Assembly: GCF_030269925.1 (NCBI RefSeq)
Contig: NC_085128.1
Coordinates: forward strand, 5,582,501-5,646,500
From: Bombyx mori
Taxonomy: Eukaryota; Arthropoda; Insecta; Lepidoptera; Bombycidae
Direction: 5' to 3'
DNA length: 64,000 nt
The first letter of the stretch is position 1, and every line of letters starts with the position of its first letter. A program made the translations under genes and the position numbers. Below, one piece after another: positions 1-11,018 of this stretch. The notes under the pieces were generated by a model. That model did no database searches, was not told where the DNA came from, and was given only the letters and a program-made list of their open reading frames with translations.

Positions 1-57
1 ACAAACTTACAATTCCAATTAATTATAGTCGAATTTCGACTACTGTGGGACCTCTAG
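1..57 (+). mobile_element. Helitron 3' end (cut by window start)
   Basis: The window opens inside a Helitron. A perfect hairpin (GTCGAATTTCGAC) sits just before the terminal CTAG at 54-57, followed by a host T. The same terminus closes the complete Helitron at 50721, which supports the call. Confidence 0.7.
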
Positions 58-382
58 TTTAAAGAAAAACCGTACAATTTAAATTTTTGAATTTTAATAA
101 ACATGTAACAAGTAATACGCCGGTAATATTTTATCAAAATTCTGTCACTTTTTGTGGAGTCACCTGCCTACCGGGACCCTCTTACGGAGTCCGTTGCGAG
201 CACCGTGCAATTAGCATACTTTCGACATACAAAAACAACTCGCCCCCGATACTACAGTCGACTTTAATAATTTTACACTGAATTATAATTACCGGAGCTC
301 ATCCACTGATTGCGTTAAGGGTCGCTTAAATTCAGTTCGAAAAGGGCGCAGGTGCAATGCCCAACGTTATTAAGTTACATAT
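58..382. other. No recognised feature
   Basis: AT-rich DNA with a 64-codon chance frame. No family, splice or repeat signature was seen. Confidence 0.4.
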
Positions 383-1240
383 TATGAATACCGATACACA
401 TTATGAGCTGCGTATCTAACCAGCGCATTTTAAACGTACTAATCCACCTTTCAATTTTGGTTTCGTTATAGATCGAGATCCAGTAAATTCTAGCCAAACA
501 AAATTTATTGTTTCGTTCCTCTAAAAAGATCACGGCTCACCCGGTTTTTACGTCGCCATGGAAGTCCATGGATATCATGACGTGAATGCCACCACCCACT
601 TTTATGGTAGGCAGCGGCTTGGCTCTGCCTCTAACATTGCTGAAGTCCATAGGCGACGGTATGAATACCGATACACATTATGAGCTGCGTATCTAACCAG
701 CGCATTTTAAACGTACTAATCCACCTTTCAATTTTGGTTTTGTTATAGATCGAGATCCGGTAAATTTTAGCCAAACAAAATAGATTGTTTTGTTGCTCTA
801 AAAAGCTCACGGCTCACCCGATTTTTACGTCGCCATTCAAGTCCATGGACATCACGACGTGAATTCCACCACCCACTTTTATGGTAGGCAGCGGCTTGTC
901 TCTGCCTCTAATATTGCTGAAGTCCATAGGCGACGGTATGAATACCGATACACATTATGAGCTGCGTATCTAACCAGCGCATTTTAAATGTACTAATCCA
1001 CCTTACGTTCGAATTTTGATTTCGTTATAAATCAAGAACCGGTAAATTCTAGCCAAACGATATATATTTTTTGTCCTCTAAAAAGCTCACCCGGTTTTAC
1101 GTCGCCATTTAAGCCCATGGACATTGCGACGTGAATGCCACCACCCACTTTTATGGTAGGCAGCGGCTTGGCTCTGCCTCTAGCATTGCTGAAGTCCATA
1201 TAAGGCAGGCATATAAGGGCAATAAAAATTAAAAAAAAAT
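383..1240 (+). repeat. Tandem trimer of a dispersed retroposon tail (family C)
   Basis: Three head-to-tail units start at 383, 660 and 937, each beginning TATGAATACCGATACACATT. The first two are both 277 bases long and nearly identical. Each unit ends in a segment (ATGGTAGGCAGCGGCTTG ... GCTGAAGTCCATA) that is the 3' part of a common silkworm retroposon. Only the third unit continues to a retroposon end (GGGCAATAAAAATT and A-rich sequence). A related single fragment lies at 40938-41060 on the other strand. The trimer probably arose by unequal exchange or replication slippage after insertion. Confidence 0.8.
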
Positions 1241-2066
1241 CTTTAGTACATAAGTTATAACTCTTAATTGCATTGTCCCACCATTTAAACCGAATTCATG
1301 ACTGCTTATCAGAAATAGGCAGGTAGACACTATCTTCCCGTGATACGTCCTGCTACCAATAGATTATACAACATTGACATAAGACAAGTGAAAAGCTTTT
1401 TCTACACAAATACGTTACGACGTAGTGTAACAGTAGTAGTTCGTTACCATTACGTAAACCTGGCGTTCACGGTATCCCTGACTATTAGTGGTACGTTTTT
1501 AACTGAACAATTTATTTGTCTCCGTCCCGCTGTAAGATTCCGTCGTGGAGTTAATCGTTCTTGTTTAATTTAAATGACGCTGATCTGTTATCTAATAGGA
1601 TAGGTTCTCGGAACAAAATTCTCTGATTCTAACATGTGATGAGGCGGGTTCTGTTATCGTTTATTACGCTGTTTAATGATCGAGTTTACAGTTTTATAAA
1701 AATCTTAATGTTTTTTCTACGAATTCGACGAATTATTTTAGGGTCATTTGTTTTAAAATAGTTTCACATTTAAATTTTTTTTTTTTTTTTTTTCTTAAAC
1801 AGCCAAATGTGCATTAATGTATTTTATAAGAAAAGAAAACATTCCTTTTAAGGTATTTTTTGATGACTGTAGAGTCTGTAGATGTCTAATATTTTTATTC
1901 GATATTTTAATTGTTTTTTTTTATAACTCATTTTAATTTAATAAGCAGTATTTACTCTTACCTGTTCTACAATGTAAGTCAAAGAAAATCGCTAGTCTGT
2001 TTGACTGCGAGCTCTGTTGAGCTAAAACTAAAAAGTATTTATTGTAACTAGTAGCATAGTGATTTA
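1241..2066. other. Unique AT-rich DNA
   Basis: No gene or repeat was recognised. A 77-codon plus frame at 1340-1573 has no family resemblance. There is a T-run at 1776-1792. Confidence 0.4.
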
Positions 2067-2502
2067 TCTATACTAATATTATAAAGAGGAAAGATTTGTT
2101 TGTTTGTTTGTATTGAATAGGCTCCGAAACTACTGAACCGATTTGCAAAATTCTTTCACTGTTTCGAAGCTACACTATTCCCGAGTGACATAGACTTATA
2201 ATCTTTTTTGAAAAAATTAGGGATCCTTACTAAACCTTTAATAATGTAACCCAAGGTGTAAAGAAATTACCTAAAATATTCTTTACATCGCGTGCCCTGC
2301 GAAAACTATTGATGATAGAATAAAATAATGTACTACGAATTTGTAGAACGCATTATTATTTACAAAAAGTGTCGCGGCAGCACATGTCTAACTATTATAG
2401 TTATGTCACATTAAGTATTCTTTTATTTAAAAAAACAAAACAACGTCAAATATCGTTGAAATTTTTGTTAAAGATTTGAGCCCAGCCGGAGCAGGTCGCT
2501 AG
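2067..2502 (+). mobile_element. Non-autonomous Helitron
   Basis: It begins TCTATACTAATATTATAAAG after a host A... and ends GCAGGTCGCTAG before a host T, the TC...CTAG ends and A/T insertion site of Helitrons. It encodes no protein. Sister copies lie at 46249-46655 and 52231-52635. Related elements that share the start sequence occur across Lepidoptera. Confidence 0.8.
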
Positions 2503-2744
2503 TAATTAAATAACTTTCGAAGTATACCAAGGTATATTTTGTTTTCTTTTAAGTCTTTGATTATCACCCTCTTTCAGCTTTTACTTGCAGGCTTCGGCCT
2601 TATCACCTGGGAATCTAATTTCCTGGTAATGAATTAATAACTACGGTAGCCTTATTCTTAAAGCCCTATCACCATAGTAATTTTTAAACGCTTTCGTAGT
2701 TTGGGTTTAATACATAATAAATAGTTTTGATACTTCACTGCACT

Positions 2745-2975
2745 GATGAGTTGGTGGTGCAGTAGACAGCGCCGCTGACTTTTGCACCGAAGGTCGTGAG
2801 TTCGATTCCCACGTCGGGTAAGCATTCGTGTGATGAACAGGCTTGTTTGCTCTTTGTCTAGGTGTTTATTATCTATATATGTATATATTTAAACACATAC
2901 AAGTATGCTTATCAGTCTTTGGTCCTCATAACACAGGAAATCCTAAATTGGGGCTTTATGAACGTGAGGAATGTG
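2745..2975 (+). mobile_element. tRNA-derived SINE (family S)
   Basis: The head has polymerase III promoter boxes: a box-A-like part in TGGTGGTGCAGTAGACAGC and box B GAGTTCGATTCCC. A lepidopteran SINE body (GATGAACAGGCTTGTTTGC) follows. Other copies are at 19846-20095 (minus) and 28395-28600 (plus, degraded head). It abuts the Bm1 copy that follows. Confidence 0.75.
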
Positions 2976-2981
2976 TTCACG

Positions 2982-3416
2982 TTTTTTTTTATTGCTTAGA
3001 AGAATCGACGAGCTCACAGCCCATCTGGTGTTAAGTGGTTACTGGAGCCCATACACATCTACAACGTAAATGCGCCACCCACCTTGAGATATAAGTTCTA
3101 AGGTCTCCAGTATAGTTACAACGGCTGCCCCACCCTTCAAACCGAAACGCATTACTGCTTCACGGCAGAAATAGGCAGGGTGGTGGTACCTACCCACGCG
3201 GACGCGCAGAGGCTCTACCACCAGTAATTACGCAAAGTAGAATTTTTCTGGTTTGATTTTTATTACACGATGTTATTCCTTCATCGTGGAAGTCAACTGT
3301 GAACATTTGCTGAGTACGTATTTCATTAGAAAAATTGGTACCCGCCTGGGATTCGAACACCGGTGCATCGCTCAATACGAATGCGCCGGACGTTTTAACC
3401 TTTAGGCCATGATGAT
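2982..3416 (-). mobile_element. Bm1-like SINE, full length with tRNA head
   Basis: This copy is near full length (about 435 bases). On the minus strand it has a tRNA-like head with box A (TGGCCTAAAGGTTA near 3409-3394) and box B (GGTGTTCGAATCCC near 3361-3348), the common 240-base body, and a TAAGCAATAAAAAA-type tail. The name Bm1 is from memory of the family; the tRNA-derived SINE structure is seen directly. Most other copies in the window lack the head. Confidence 0.8.
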
Positions 3417-3660
3417 TTCGATTTGACTATTATTATTAAAATTATACTATTTTAAAAAAATATATAAACAAAAAAATTTAAACATTTAAAACGAATTAAA
3501 ACAATACAAACGATGCTTACGTGGGCTATTCATTATAAAATCCTGCCTCAAGCACAGAATAATAAGATCCGTCGCAATCTGGGGCTACAAATTTGCTAGA
3601 ACAAGCAGGCTGCGTTAAAGCCAATGTCACATCTGAACAAAATACTAAGGCGTGTTGTCT
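3417..3660. other. Unique AT-rich DNA
   Basis: Nothing recognised. Confidence 0.4.
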
Positions 3661-4066
3661 TTTTTTTCCTACCTATGCTGATAGCCTTGAGAGGCTATTT
3701 CAGCTTCACCCTAACGGTGTAGGTTAGCTCACGGGGCTCAAGCCGGAGTGTTGCTAACACTGACCCTAGCAAGAGTAGTGCTTCACAGAATCTACCACCG
3801 GATCGGAAACGCGACCCACTGAGAAGATTCGGCGAGAAACTCAGTGGGCTGTGTCGATGGGTTAATTCGCTCGTCGAGCCCTTCGTCGCAAGCGACGGGT
3901 TCGACGAGGACGGTGACCGATGCTTGTATTGCCTAAAAGCAGCGTTAATGGATCGGGAGGATCCGTAATGACGTGCATTGGGCGACGTTGACTGTTTACC
4001 ATTCGGTCTACAGAAACGGGTATGTAGTTTCTAGCAGCCACGACAAGAGGGTTCTCATGTCGTGCC
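3661..4066 (-). mobile_element. Jockey-clade LINE 3' end (family B)
   Basis: Read on the minus strand, this is the C-terminal end of a reverse transcriptase ORF (ENPLVVAARNYIP ... HVITDPPDPLTLLLGNTS, ending in an Arg-rich tail and a stop), then a 3' UTR and poly(A) (T-run from 3661). The motif around ENPL..A.NY.P is typical of Jockey-type LINE C-termini. It is 5'-truncated; its 5' edge abuts the poly(A) of another LINE tail. It may belong to the silkworm BMC1 family. Confidence 0.75.
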
Positions 4067-4600
4067 TTTTTTTTTTTTTTCGGGTAGAGGGCCGAACCTC
4101 CCACGAGGTCCCCGCGCAAGAGGGGCGCGCGGGGTATGTGAGACTCTACGATCTGCATGGTGTTGTGAGCAGACCGCGGGCCCAAGGATTTTAGGGCCCA
4201 CCCACTAAACGACTCCCCTGCACTCTTACACCCGACGTCCGATCCCCTCCGAGGTCAGAACCCGGATGAGGTAGGGGGGTTACCGCGGTCAACACTACAA
4301 CCAGACGGCGCGGCTCACCCCAAGGACGCCCAGCCGACGGAGCCTTCGAGGCGAATCGAAGTCTCTGAAACGTCGGCCGTCTCGGTACGGCAGCCCGTCG
4401 GGCCGCCCAGACGGTGCCGCTGGTGTCCCGGAATACCCCGCTGGACCAGAACCAGCCTGTTGGGTCGGGACGCGATACACCGTCTACCGGTCGCTCTATT
4501 TACTCCATGGCAGCGCGCTAGAGTGCTGGTAGCGCGCCGCGTGGTGGCGCAATGATGCCGACTGTAATGTGTTATCGAAAACCACAAGAACAGCCTTCTA
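4067..4600 (-). mobile_element. R1-type LINE 3' tail (family F)
   Basis: A GC-rich block ends on the minus strand in a 14-base poly(A) (T-run 4067-4080). It resembles 28226-28395, and part of it (around GGTTCTGGTCCAGCGGGGTA) resembles the 3' UTR of the R1-type LINE at 28748-29615. Only UTR-like, 5'-truncated sequence is present. Its right boundary is approximate. Confidence 0.6.
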
Positions 4601-5543
4601 CTCATTTATTACATTGATTAGAACAAAACGTACGCCATGTGAAAGCATTGCTTCAAAATCCACATCTCGAAAATTATGAGGTCGTGAGAATTGGCGAAGC
4701 ATTCCTGGGTGTGAGGTAAATTATAGTGAATCTGTGTTTAACAACCTATGTCCCCCCATTTTGCTGAACACAAAATGTGACAAAATGCAACAATTGCAAT
4801 GGCCTCTATTGCCAATCTATCGCATTTACATTGATGTGATAAAAGGGCAATGCCTGTCAGAATTTTCCCTAAATCCAATTATTCCGCAAATTTGTTACCT
4901 TAAGCGATTTGAGTTTCTCATGAACTTATCTAACTAGTTATTTATTAGTTACGGATCTGGAATTTTCTAAACTCTAAATTTTAAATTTTAGAATCAAATA
5001 CTATCAAAAATGGGAAATACGATTTAAATACAACCCAAGCACAGGGGAGCTTGGGTAAGCGCTATAAAAATTCAAAAGTAAACGAAATGTGTCGTGACAT
5101 TGGTCGGGTGCCGGGGTCAGCTAGATAAGGCGAGCTAAGTCCGAGATTGATTCCCGGATCAGACGCAAGTCGCGGCCACTCGAGTGTGGACGATCCTTTA
5201 CTCACGACTCACTGCACTCTATGACTGCCCTCTTAAGGGATTTGTGAAGTTTGGCCTCCGAAGTCTCTGTGACTGTTTGCTTTTCTCGAATTATTAAAAT
5301 ACGACGTTCAAAAATAACTTTTTTAAGGTATTTCGATGAATTTCTTACATGACTTGCTTGAAAATTATTAAAGCATATTTCGAATTTGTTATCAGTTTGA
5401 AAGTTATGGTTTTCTCTTCACGCATTGTACTGTCGCGCCCATAATTTAATCATTCCAGATTCTTTTGCGTGAGACACGGATTGAAAATTAAGTATTTTTT
5501 TGTAAAGTCATTTACTGGTGGTACTACTACTGTCATTTACAAG
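4601..5543. other. Mostly unique DNA, possible degraded SINE head
   Basis: No gene was seen. At 5105-5165 the text GCTAGATAAGGCGAGC ... GATTGATTCCCGG resembles degraded polymerase III box A and box B sequences, so an old tRNA-derived SINE is possible. The 67-codon plus frame at 4734-4937 has no family signature. Confidence 0.35.
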
Positions 5544-5757
5544 AGGTCTCCCTTGTGAGTCCGCACGGGTAGGTGCCTATTTCTGCCGTGAAGCAGTAAT
5601 GCGTTTCGGTTTGAAGCGTGGGGCAGCCGTTGTAACTATACTGAGACCTTAGAACTCATATCTCAAGGTGGGTGGCGCATTAACGTTGTAGATTTCTATG
5701 TGCTCCAGTAACCACTTAACACCAGGGCTCGTCCATTCATCTATGTAATAAAAAAAA
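5544..5757 (+). mobile_element. Bm1-like SINE, 5' truncated
   Basis: Typical body (GCCGTGAAGCAGTAATGCGTT ... CCAGTAACCACTTAACACCAG region) with an A-rich tail. It has a small deletion before CTCGTCC. Confidence 0.8.
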
Positions 5758-6916
5758 CAAAAAAGGAGCTTTCATGGTGTGAAATGTTTTCAGGAAATAT
5801 TGCTATTAATAATAATAATAACTAATGCTAATTGATTGATTGATGAATGTATATTGTAAATGAAAAGGCTGAAATTTGTAATTCAATCGGATGTTACAAG
5901 ATTGACATTTTGAACTATTTCTAACTGTAGATAGCGAAATTCACATTGTAGTTTCGGTAGGCTATCTGTAAGTAATCTATCTCTAGGTGCGTTGGAAAAT
6001 GCTCTGCCCTATATAAACAAAGCTAAAAATTATTTTGTAAAAACAAAATTTCGAATTATTCTGGATAGGTTTTTATATGAACTTTATTGAATATATTATA
6101 ATCCAAAATCATGCCGTCGTTTGCTAAATTAAATATGCCTACAAGTAAAAAAATTGCCGCCATAATCTTACTTCGCATTCTTTTCAAGCACATACGTATG
6201 CAAATTCTTTACGAAACGTATACGTGTTAACGGTCGTAATTTAGCGAGGTGCGAAGTTCCGTCACCTCAGGGGGTAACACATGCCTGTAGGTGTAAGAAC
6301 ATTCGCCAAGTGTTCTCGAATATTCCGCGGTGTTGCCGTGCGCAATAAATCGCAAAGACTGATGGCGTACTTTTTGTTATACGACATTTTTTCCCGCGCT
6401 AGCCGGGCATATATCACTGACCGTTTGGCCGCGTGACTTATGCCGCCACGTCTCGAAAACCCTCTACAAAATACCGTTGGAGGCTATTTCTCTTTTGTTT
6501 ATCACAATTTCGCAACACACAAACTTAGGTAGATCAAGTTCCAGTATTACCTAAATGGCTATTATGAACGGTTGTACTGCGATGATGATTATCAATAACA
6601 GTGCTCTCTACCTCCCAGTGTCCTGTTACGTCACTCGTTGTATTTAAGACACGTCGTGACCAATTCTTCGTCATTGTCCATGATATTGCTATCCTACCAC
6701 AATCCTTTCCGAAATTCTCAGTACACTTAGCCTAACAAAGCATTGTTTAGGTAGATCACATGACCGTACCAAGCATAAAGTCTATCAAGATTTTCGCTAA
6801 TATTAACTTTAAAAGTTCCTTGCATATGTTCATTTCTGACATTTTTCCTATTACAGCCTCTAACCGACTACTTTAATATCATTATTTCAACTATATGTAA
6901 TTGTTGTTCGTTCTTA
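5758..6916. other. Unique DNA
   Basis: AT-rich with short simple repeats near 5810-5845. No gene was recognised; 6240-6480 is somewhat richer in CpG but has no coding signature. Confidence 0.4.
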
Positions 6917-7329
6917 ACCAGCTTCACTTTGAGAAGGCGGCACGACATGAGAACCCTCTTGTCGTGGCCGCTGGAAACTACATACCCGATCCTGTAGAAA
7001 GAATGGTAACAGTCGACGTCGCCCAAAACACGTCATTACGGATCCTCCCGGTCCATTAATGGTGCTATTAGGTACCACAAGCACCGGTCACCGTCCTCGT
7101 CGAACCCGTCGCTTACGACGAAGGGCTCGACGAGCGAATTAGCCCACTGAGTTTCTCACCGGATCTTCTCAGTGGATCGCGTTTCCGACCCGGTGGTAGA
7201 TTCTGCGAAGCACGGCTCTTGCTAGGGTTCGTGTTAGCAACATCGTCAGGTTTGAGCCCCGTGAGCTCACCTACTAGTTAAGGTTACGCTGAAATAGCTT
7301 GTCAAGGCTATCAGCTTAGGTAAAAAAAA
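6917..7329 (+). mobile_element. Jockey-clade LINE 3' end (family B)
   Basis: Plus-oriented copy of the LINE tail at 3661-4066, extending slightly further 5' (through GAAGGCGGCACGACATGAG). It ends GGCTATCAGCTTAGGT plus poly(A). The coding part is broken by substitutions and small indels. Confidence 0.75.
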
Positions 7330-7949
7330 CCCAGCTAAATTAAATTCTTATAATTCTCCTTAATCCAGACAGGACCGGTAAACTTATTGATTTTAATTTT
7401 AAATCAAGTCTCGATAGATCGCAACAATTGCTAACCGCCAACCGCCTGGAACCAATCGCATCCAATCAAAAACCACCCATGCGTAAGAGCCCGCGAAATC
7501 TCCGTGGAACTTTAAAAGATCAAACGCAAACATTGTCGTCGCACCAACAATAGACACCCTTAAAATCCGAGCGGAATAAACCGCAAATAAAACCAACTTA
7601 TTAAGTGAGGCCTATCGTCGCGACCGGGGATCGTTTTATGGGCACTTCTATCCGATGTCCATTCTTCTGAAATGCGATTAAAATTGAATAGGTCCATATG
7701 TCGGAGTCGTGCCCGTTGCGTCACAATCACACGGCCGAGTGCATTTTCAATTTGGCGCGAGATAAGCGCGACTTTTGGACGACTTTTTCTGCGGAATGGC
7801 GGAATTGATCCGGCGACTTACGGAGGACGGCGGGACAAGACGACGTAATTGGATGGTCAACTCATTCTCTCAAAAAGTTCCAGGGAGGGATTTGTTCAGT
7901 GAAGGAGGGGATCGGCATCAAAAAGAAAATTTCAAATCAATATTGATAA
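7330..7949. other. Unique DNA with CCAAT and CpG-rich patches
   Basis: Two CCAATC motifs lie near 7452-7467, and a TTTGGCGCGA motif near 7750. This could be regulatory, but no transcript start or exon is evident. The 75-codon plus frame at 7775-8002 shows no family resemblance. Confidence 0.35.
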
Positions 7950-9616
7950 TTTATTTACAACTTCATTTAAAATACACAACTTCAGAATGTTTTGTTTTAT
8001 AAACTAAAAACTTTAGGTAAGGGATATCGTAAATAAAGGCTGTTTGTGGCGATTTCTAATGTACACGTCTTTTTAATTATTTTAATAAACATTTTAATTT
8101 ATCGTCTACTGTTTAATTTACACTTTCATATTTACATTTTTTGGGGTTCAAATGCCTTGTTTATCAAAATCACAATGAAGTACTTATATAGCGAATATTT
8201 TTTTTAAGAATTTATTCATTAGTTCTTCAATAATATTTTTTTAGTTGCAAATGGAAAATAAATTAAACAAAATTCATTATATTTTGATAAAAATGACACC
8301 TCTTAATGTATGGCCACTCGATATCTTAAAATTTTACAACGGCATAGATAGTTGTTATACATATGTTTGTTTCATACAATTCTTTTCTCAAATCAACATA
8401 TTAATATTATACAAAATAAAGTGTACAATTATAGTCACCGGCTTCTCTTGAAATCGTTCAAAATTAATTCTCAATTCAAAACTGTAAATATTTACAAATA
8501 CAACGTTTTATTATCTATTACATAAATTACTATTGCATTCGTTCGATAACATTTACAGAAATAAATTTACAAAAAAAGACAATCTTTTCTCGTATTCTCT
8601 GAACACATCGCAACGTTTACAGCGATACAATCCGACAAAATTAAATAATATTTAATAAAAAATAATAATTAAACGCAATTTACAAAGGAACAGAATTTGT
8701 AACTTAATTTATTTACAAAATACACAAATAATGTTTTTGAACTATACTTATTACCTTATCGTATAAGCCGACTTCGTGACCGACCTTAGCTAATATTATA
8801 ATACTGTACAATTTCGCTAGTATAGTTACTTCATGTAAAATCGTTCTTAACTTTTCAAATTATGTTAGTTCACATCTCTCATATAAAGTGAAAACTAATT
8901 GAAAAATGTTCGCCATGTTATCGATACTTTAATTTTACCTGTATACGTTCTAGAAAAATTATAAAATTCATTGTTCATTGCTATCCCGTTCTCACTGTTC
9001 CCATTTATGTTATACCATCTCCGATTTCAATCAACACATATGTTAAAATGGGTCTGACGATTTATGTTAAAATGTTCTTTTTCCTTTTCCACTAATTTGA
9101 TAAACTAATAAAGACTCTTTCTTCCTAATCTACTGATCGATCAATATTTTCTAAAAACAATTCCGTAAATAGCATTACTTATCTACTGTGATGTCATTGT
9201 TCTATTTTATACGACAGATGTGAACTAATTAATAATACTTGAAGGAAACTGAACGCGGAATAATAAAGTCTCATTTGGGGTTTACAATGGGACATAAGTA
9301 TTCAGAATCAGATATGTTCAAACAATTCTGCATATTATTTTATTATTTTTTGTAAAATTTTACAAACGTCAATTCAGTTTGCAGTCTCATTAAAATGTGA
9401 TGTTTTAAAATAAATCTTATCCTTTTATAGATTAGTCTGTAAATCGTTTGAAATCACAGCGTCTGTTTCTAAGGTTTCCTCGGATTTCTTCATGGGGCAT
9501 GCTTTCATCCCATCATGTGATCATCCCATGTGACTAGGACGGCTAAGACGTGTAAATTATCACGAGAGATACAAATATTCTTATCCGATTACTAGGTCCT
9601 CAAGTTGGCTGACTTA
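7950..9616 (-). other. Probable 3' UTR of the GATA gene
   Basis: This stretch downstream of the proposed stop is very AT-rich, has no long open frame and shows no recognisable transposon, unlike the flanking DNA. AATAAA signals on the minus strand (TTTATT on the plus) lie at 8708-8713, 8507-8512, 8211-8216 and 7950-7955, so one or more polyadenylation sites 0.9-1.7 kb past the stop are plausible. The exact end cannot be set from sequence alone. Confidence 0.45.
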
Positions 9617-9643
9617 TCACGTGTATTCACTCCTCCAACCCGT
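9617..9643 (-). CDS. grn: GATA transcription factor, terminal mini-exon and stop
   Basis: The proposed last coding exon adds only eight residues, TGWRSEYT, then a TGA stop at 9619-9617. It was found from a strong acceptor (tttgttttatttgcag, AG at 9645-9644) in the right place and in phase 0 with the donor at 10776. From the C-finger exon to this stop the protein would have 171 residues. The 1,133-base intron between this exon and the previous one contains a LINE tail (9765-10015). No other acceptor with a polypyrimidine tract and a matching frame was noticed nearby, but the mini-exon is an inference from splice signals alone. The alternative is that the gene ends by read-through at the 10776 donor. 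Confidence 0.62.
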   Translation of the reverse strand, partial: TGWRSEYT

Positions 9644-9764
9644 CTGCAAATAAAACAAACATAAGCGTATTAAATAGATATTTACATGTAACATGTAAAC
9701 TTAACACTCCAGTTCACGTTGCTATCCACACATCCGAGTATAAGTAGGGGTGGCGCAGAATAAT

Positions 9765-10015
9765 CCAAGAGAAAGTTATTAGAAAAAGCCACGACCCTCA
9801 GCATTACACAAAGTGGGAATGAGTTGCTTGCTCCGGCCGTTTCAATATTGCAATAATTGTTACGTTATAATACTCATTGTAAAAATTAATATTTAAAAAA
9901 AAAAATAAGAAAAAAGACATGTTCGCTGAGTTTCTTGCCAGTTCTTCTCAGGACGGAGGCTAGTTTTTTGTGAATTGGCGGTAGTTCTTTTTGACGTTCA
10001 ACAAGTATGTACGTG
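9765..10015 (+). mobile_element. LINE 3' tail (family D) in the last GATA intron
   Basis: It begins ACACAAAGTGGGAATGAG and contains GCTGAGTTTCTTGCCAGTTC and TTGACGTTCAACAAGTATGT, shared with 19285-19566. This type of tail is common to lepidopteran LINEs. It lies in the 9644-10776 intron, antisense to the gene. Confidence 0.65.
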
Positions 10016-10776
10016 ACGGAAGGAGAAGGACCCGTAACATCAATTATATTGCGATGTCATGAAATAAGATTAACAAAAGAAAAGTGCCATTAATTTGACA
10101 ATCTCACTATCTTCTGCTAATCTAAAATAATACTCGTAGTATGAATGTAAAATTTTGTATGTTCGTTAATCAATCGCGCAAATATTCACGAATTTTAATC
10201 AATTTCGCTCATAGCCAATTCACGAATTCATAAAACACAGGATATATTTTTTACGATGAACGAAACGACTGCTTATTATAGTTTGATTGTTTATTTATTT
10301 TATTTATTGGTGATCGACGGTATTCAGGAGTCTTAAATATCGTTTATTGGTCACACGATCGGTGCTGATTACTTTTCAACGGGATCCAGTTTGGATTCTC
10401 GGTAAGAGTCAGTACTTTTTCAAAAGATGTCTGGAATTCGAGGTCTGGGTATATATGTTCTTGTCACCAGTACACGCGGGACCAGGTCTCGTGAGACTAG
10501 CTTGTGACGGTTGAGTTTTAAACGCTTAGTTATTGAATTGTTTTTTTGCTGTCCGTACTTTAAGGAATGTTTCTGGTACGGTACTGTTGAGATATGATAG
10601 TTAGTCCACAATACAAAAAACAGTTTGTCATGTTTCTCTAATAGAAAATTAAATGTTTATTGCATTTTTAATGTTTAAAGATTAATGTTTAATGTTTTAA
10701 TGTTTAAAAAGAGTTTAATCATATCATATCATTAACTATGGTGTTACAAATATTTTATATTGAAATTTCTACTTAC
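10016..10776. other. Remainder of the last GATA intron
   Basis: AT-rich unique sequence with short repeats of TTTAATGTTTAA type near 10650-10710. No gene was seen. Confidence 0.5.
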
Positions 10777-10916
10777 CATAGAATTGAGCTGCGCAAGGTG
10801 ATGGTGATGGTAAGGGTTGTGGGAGGTCGGTGGTGGGGCGAAACCCTGATGGGGCGCTCCGTACCAGTGGGACATGTGCGCGGCCGCCGGGTGGACTAAG
10901 CCCACTTGGTGCTGAC
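10777..10916 (-). CDS. grn: GATA transcription factor, His/Pro-rich exon
   Basis: This is the penultimate coding exon, with 46 full codons after the shared glycine codon. It reads QHQVGLVHPAAAHMSHWYG, then a proline-rich part and NPYHHHHLAQLNSM. A His-rich, aromatic, low-complexity C-terminal region is common in GATA activators and may be an activation region; that role is inferred. The acceptor is gcag at 10917-10920 and the donor GTAAGT at 10771-10776, just after ATG (Met), in phase 0. If the donor is not used, the frame adds 10 codons (VSRNF...) and then stops at TAA, giving a possible alternative C-terminus. The GC-rich, in-frame composition stands out from the AT-rich introns on both sides. 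The phase fit with the upstream exon makes the call firm. Confidence 0.88.
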
Positions 10917-10982
10917 CTGCTCAAAGAAAACTTATGTTATGAAGGGTACGATAATATGTAAGACGGCCGGTGTATCTATTTT

Positions 10983-10985
<3 letters not shown>

Positions 10986-11014
<29 letters not shown>
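10986..11014. repeat. (TA)n microsatellite
   Basis: About 14 TA units in the intron between the His-rich and basic-tail exons. Confidence 0.9.

Positions 11015-11018
<4 letters not shown>

Noticed and set aside
383..1240. CRISPR-like or satellite array
   Set aside because: Only three long units and no spacers. The units are a retroposon tail.
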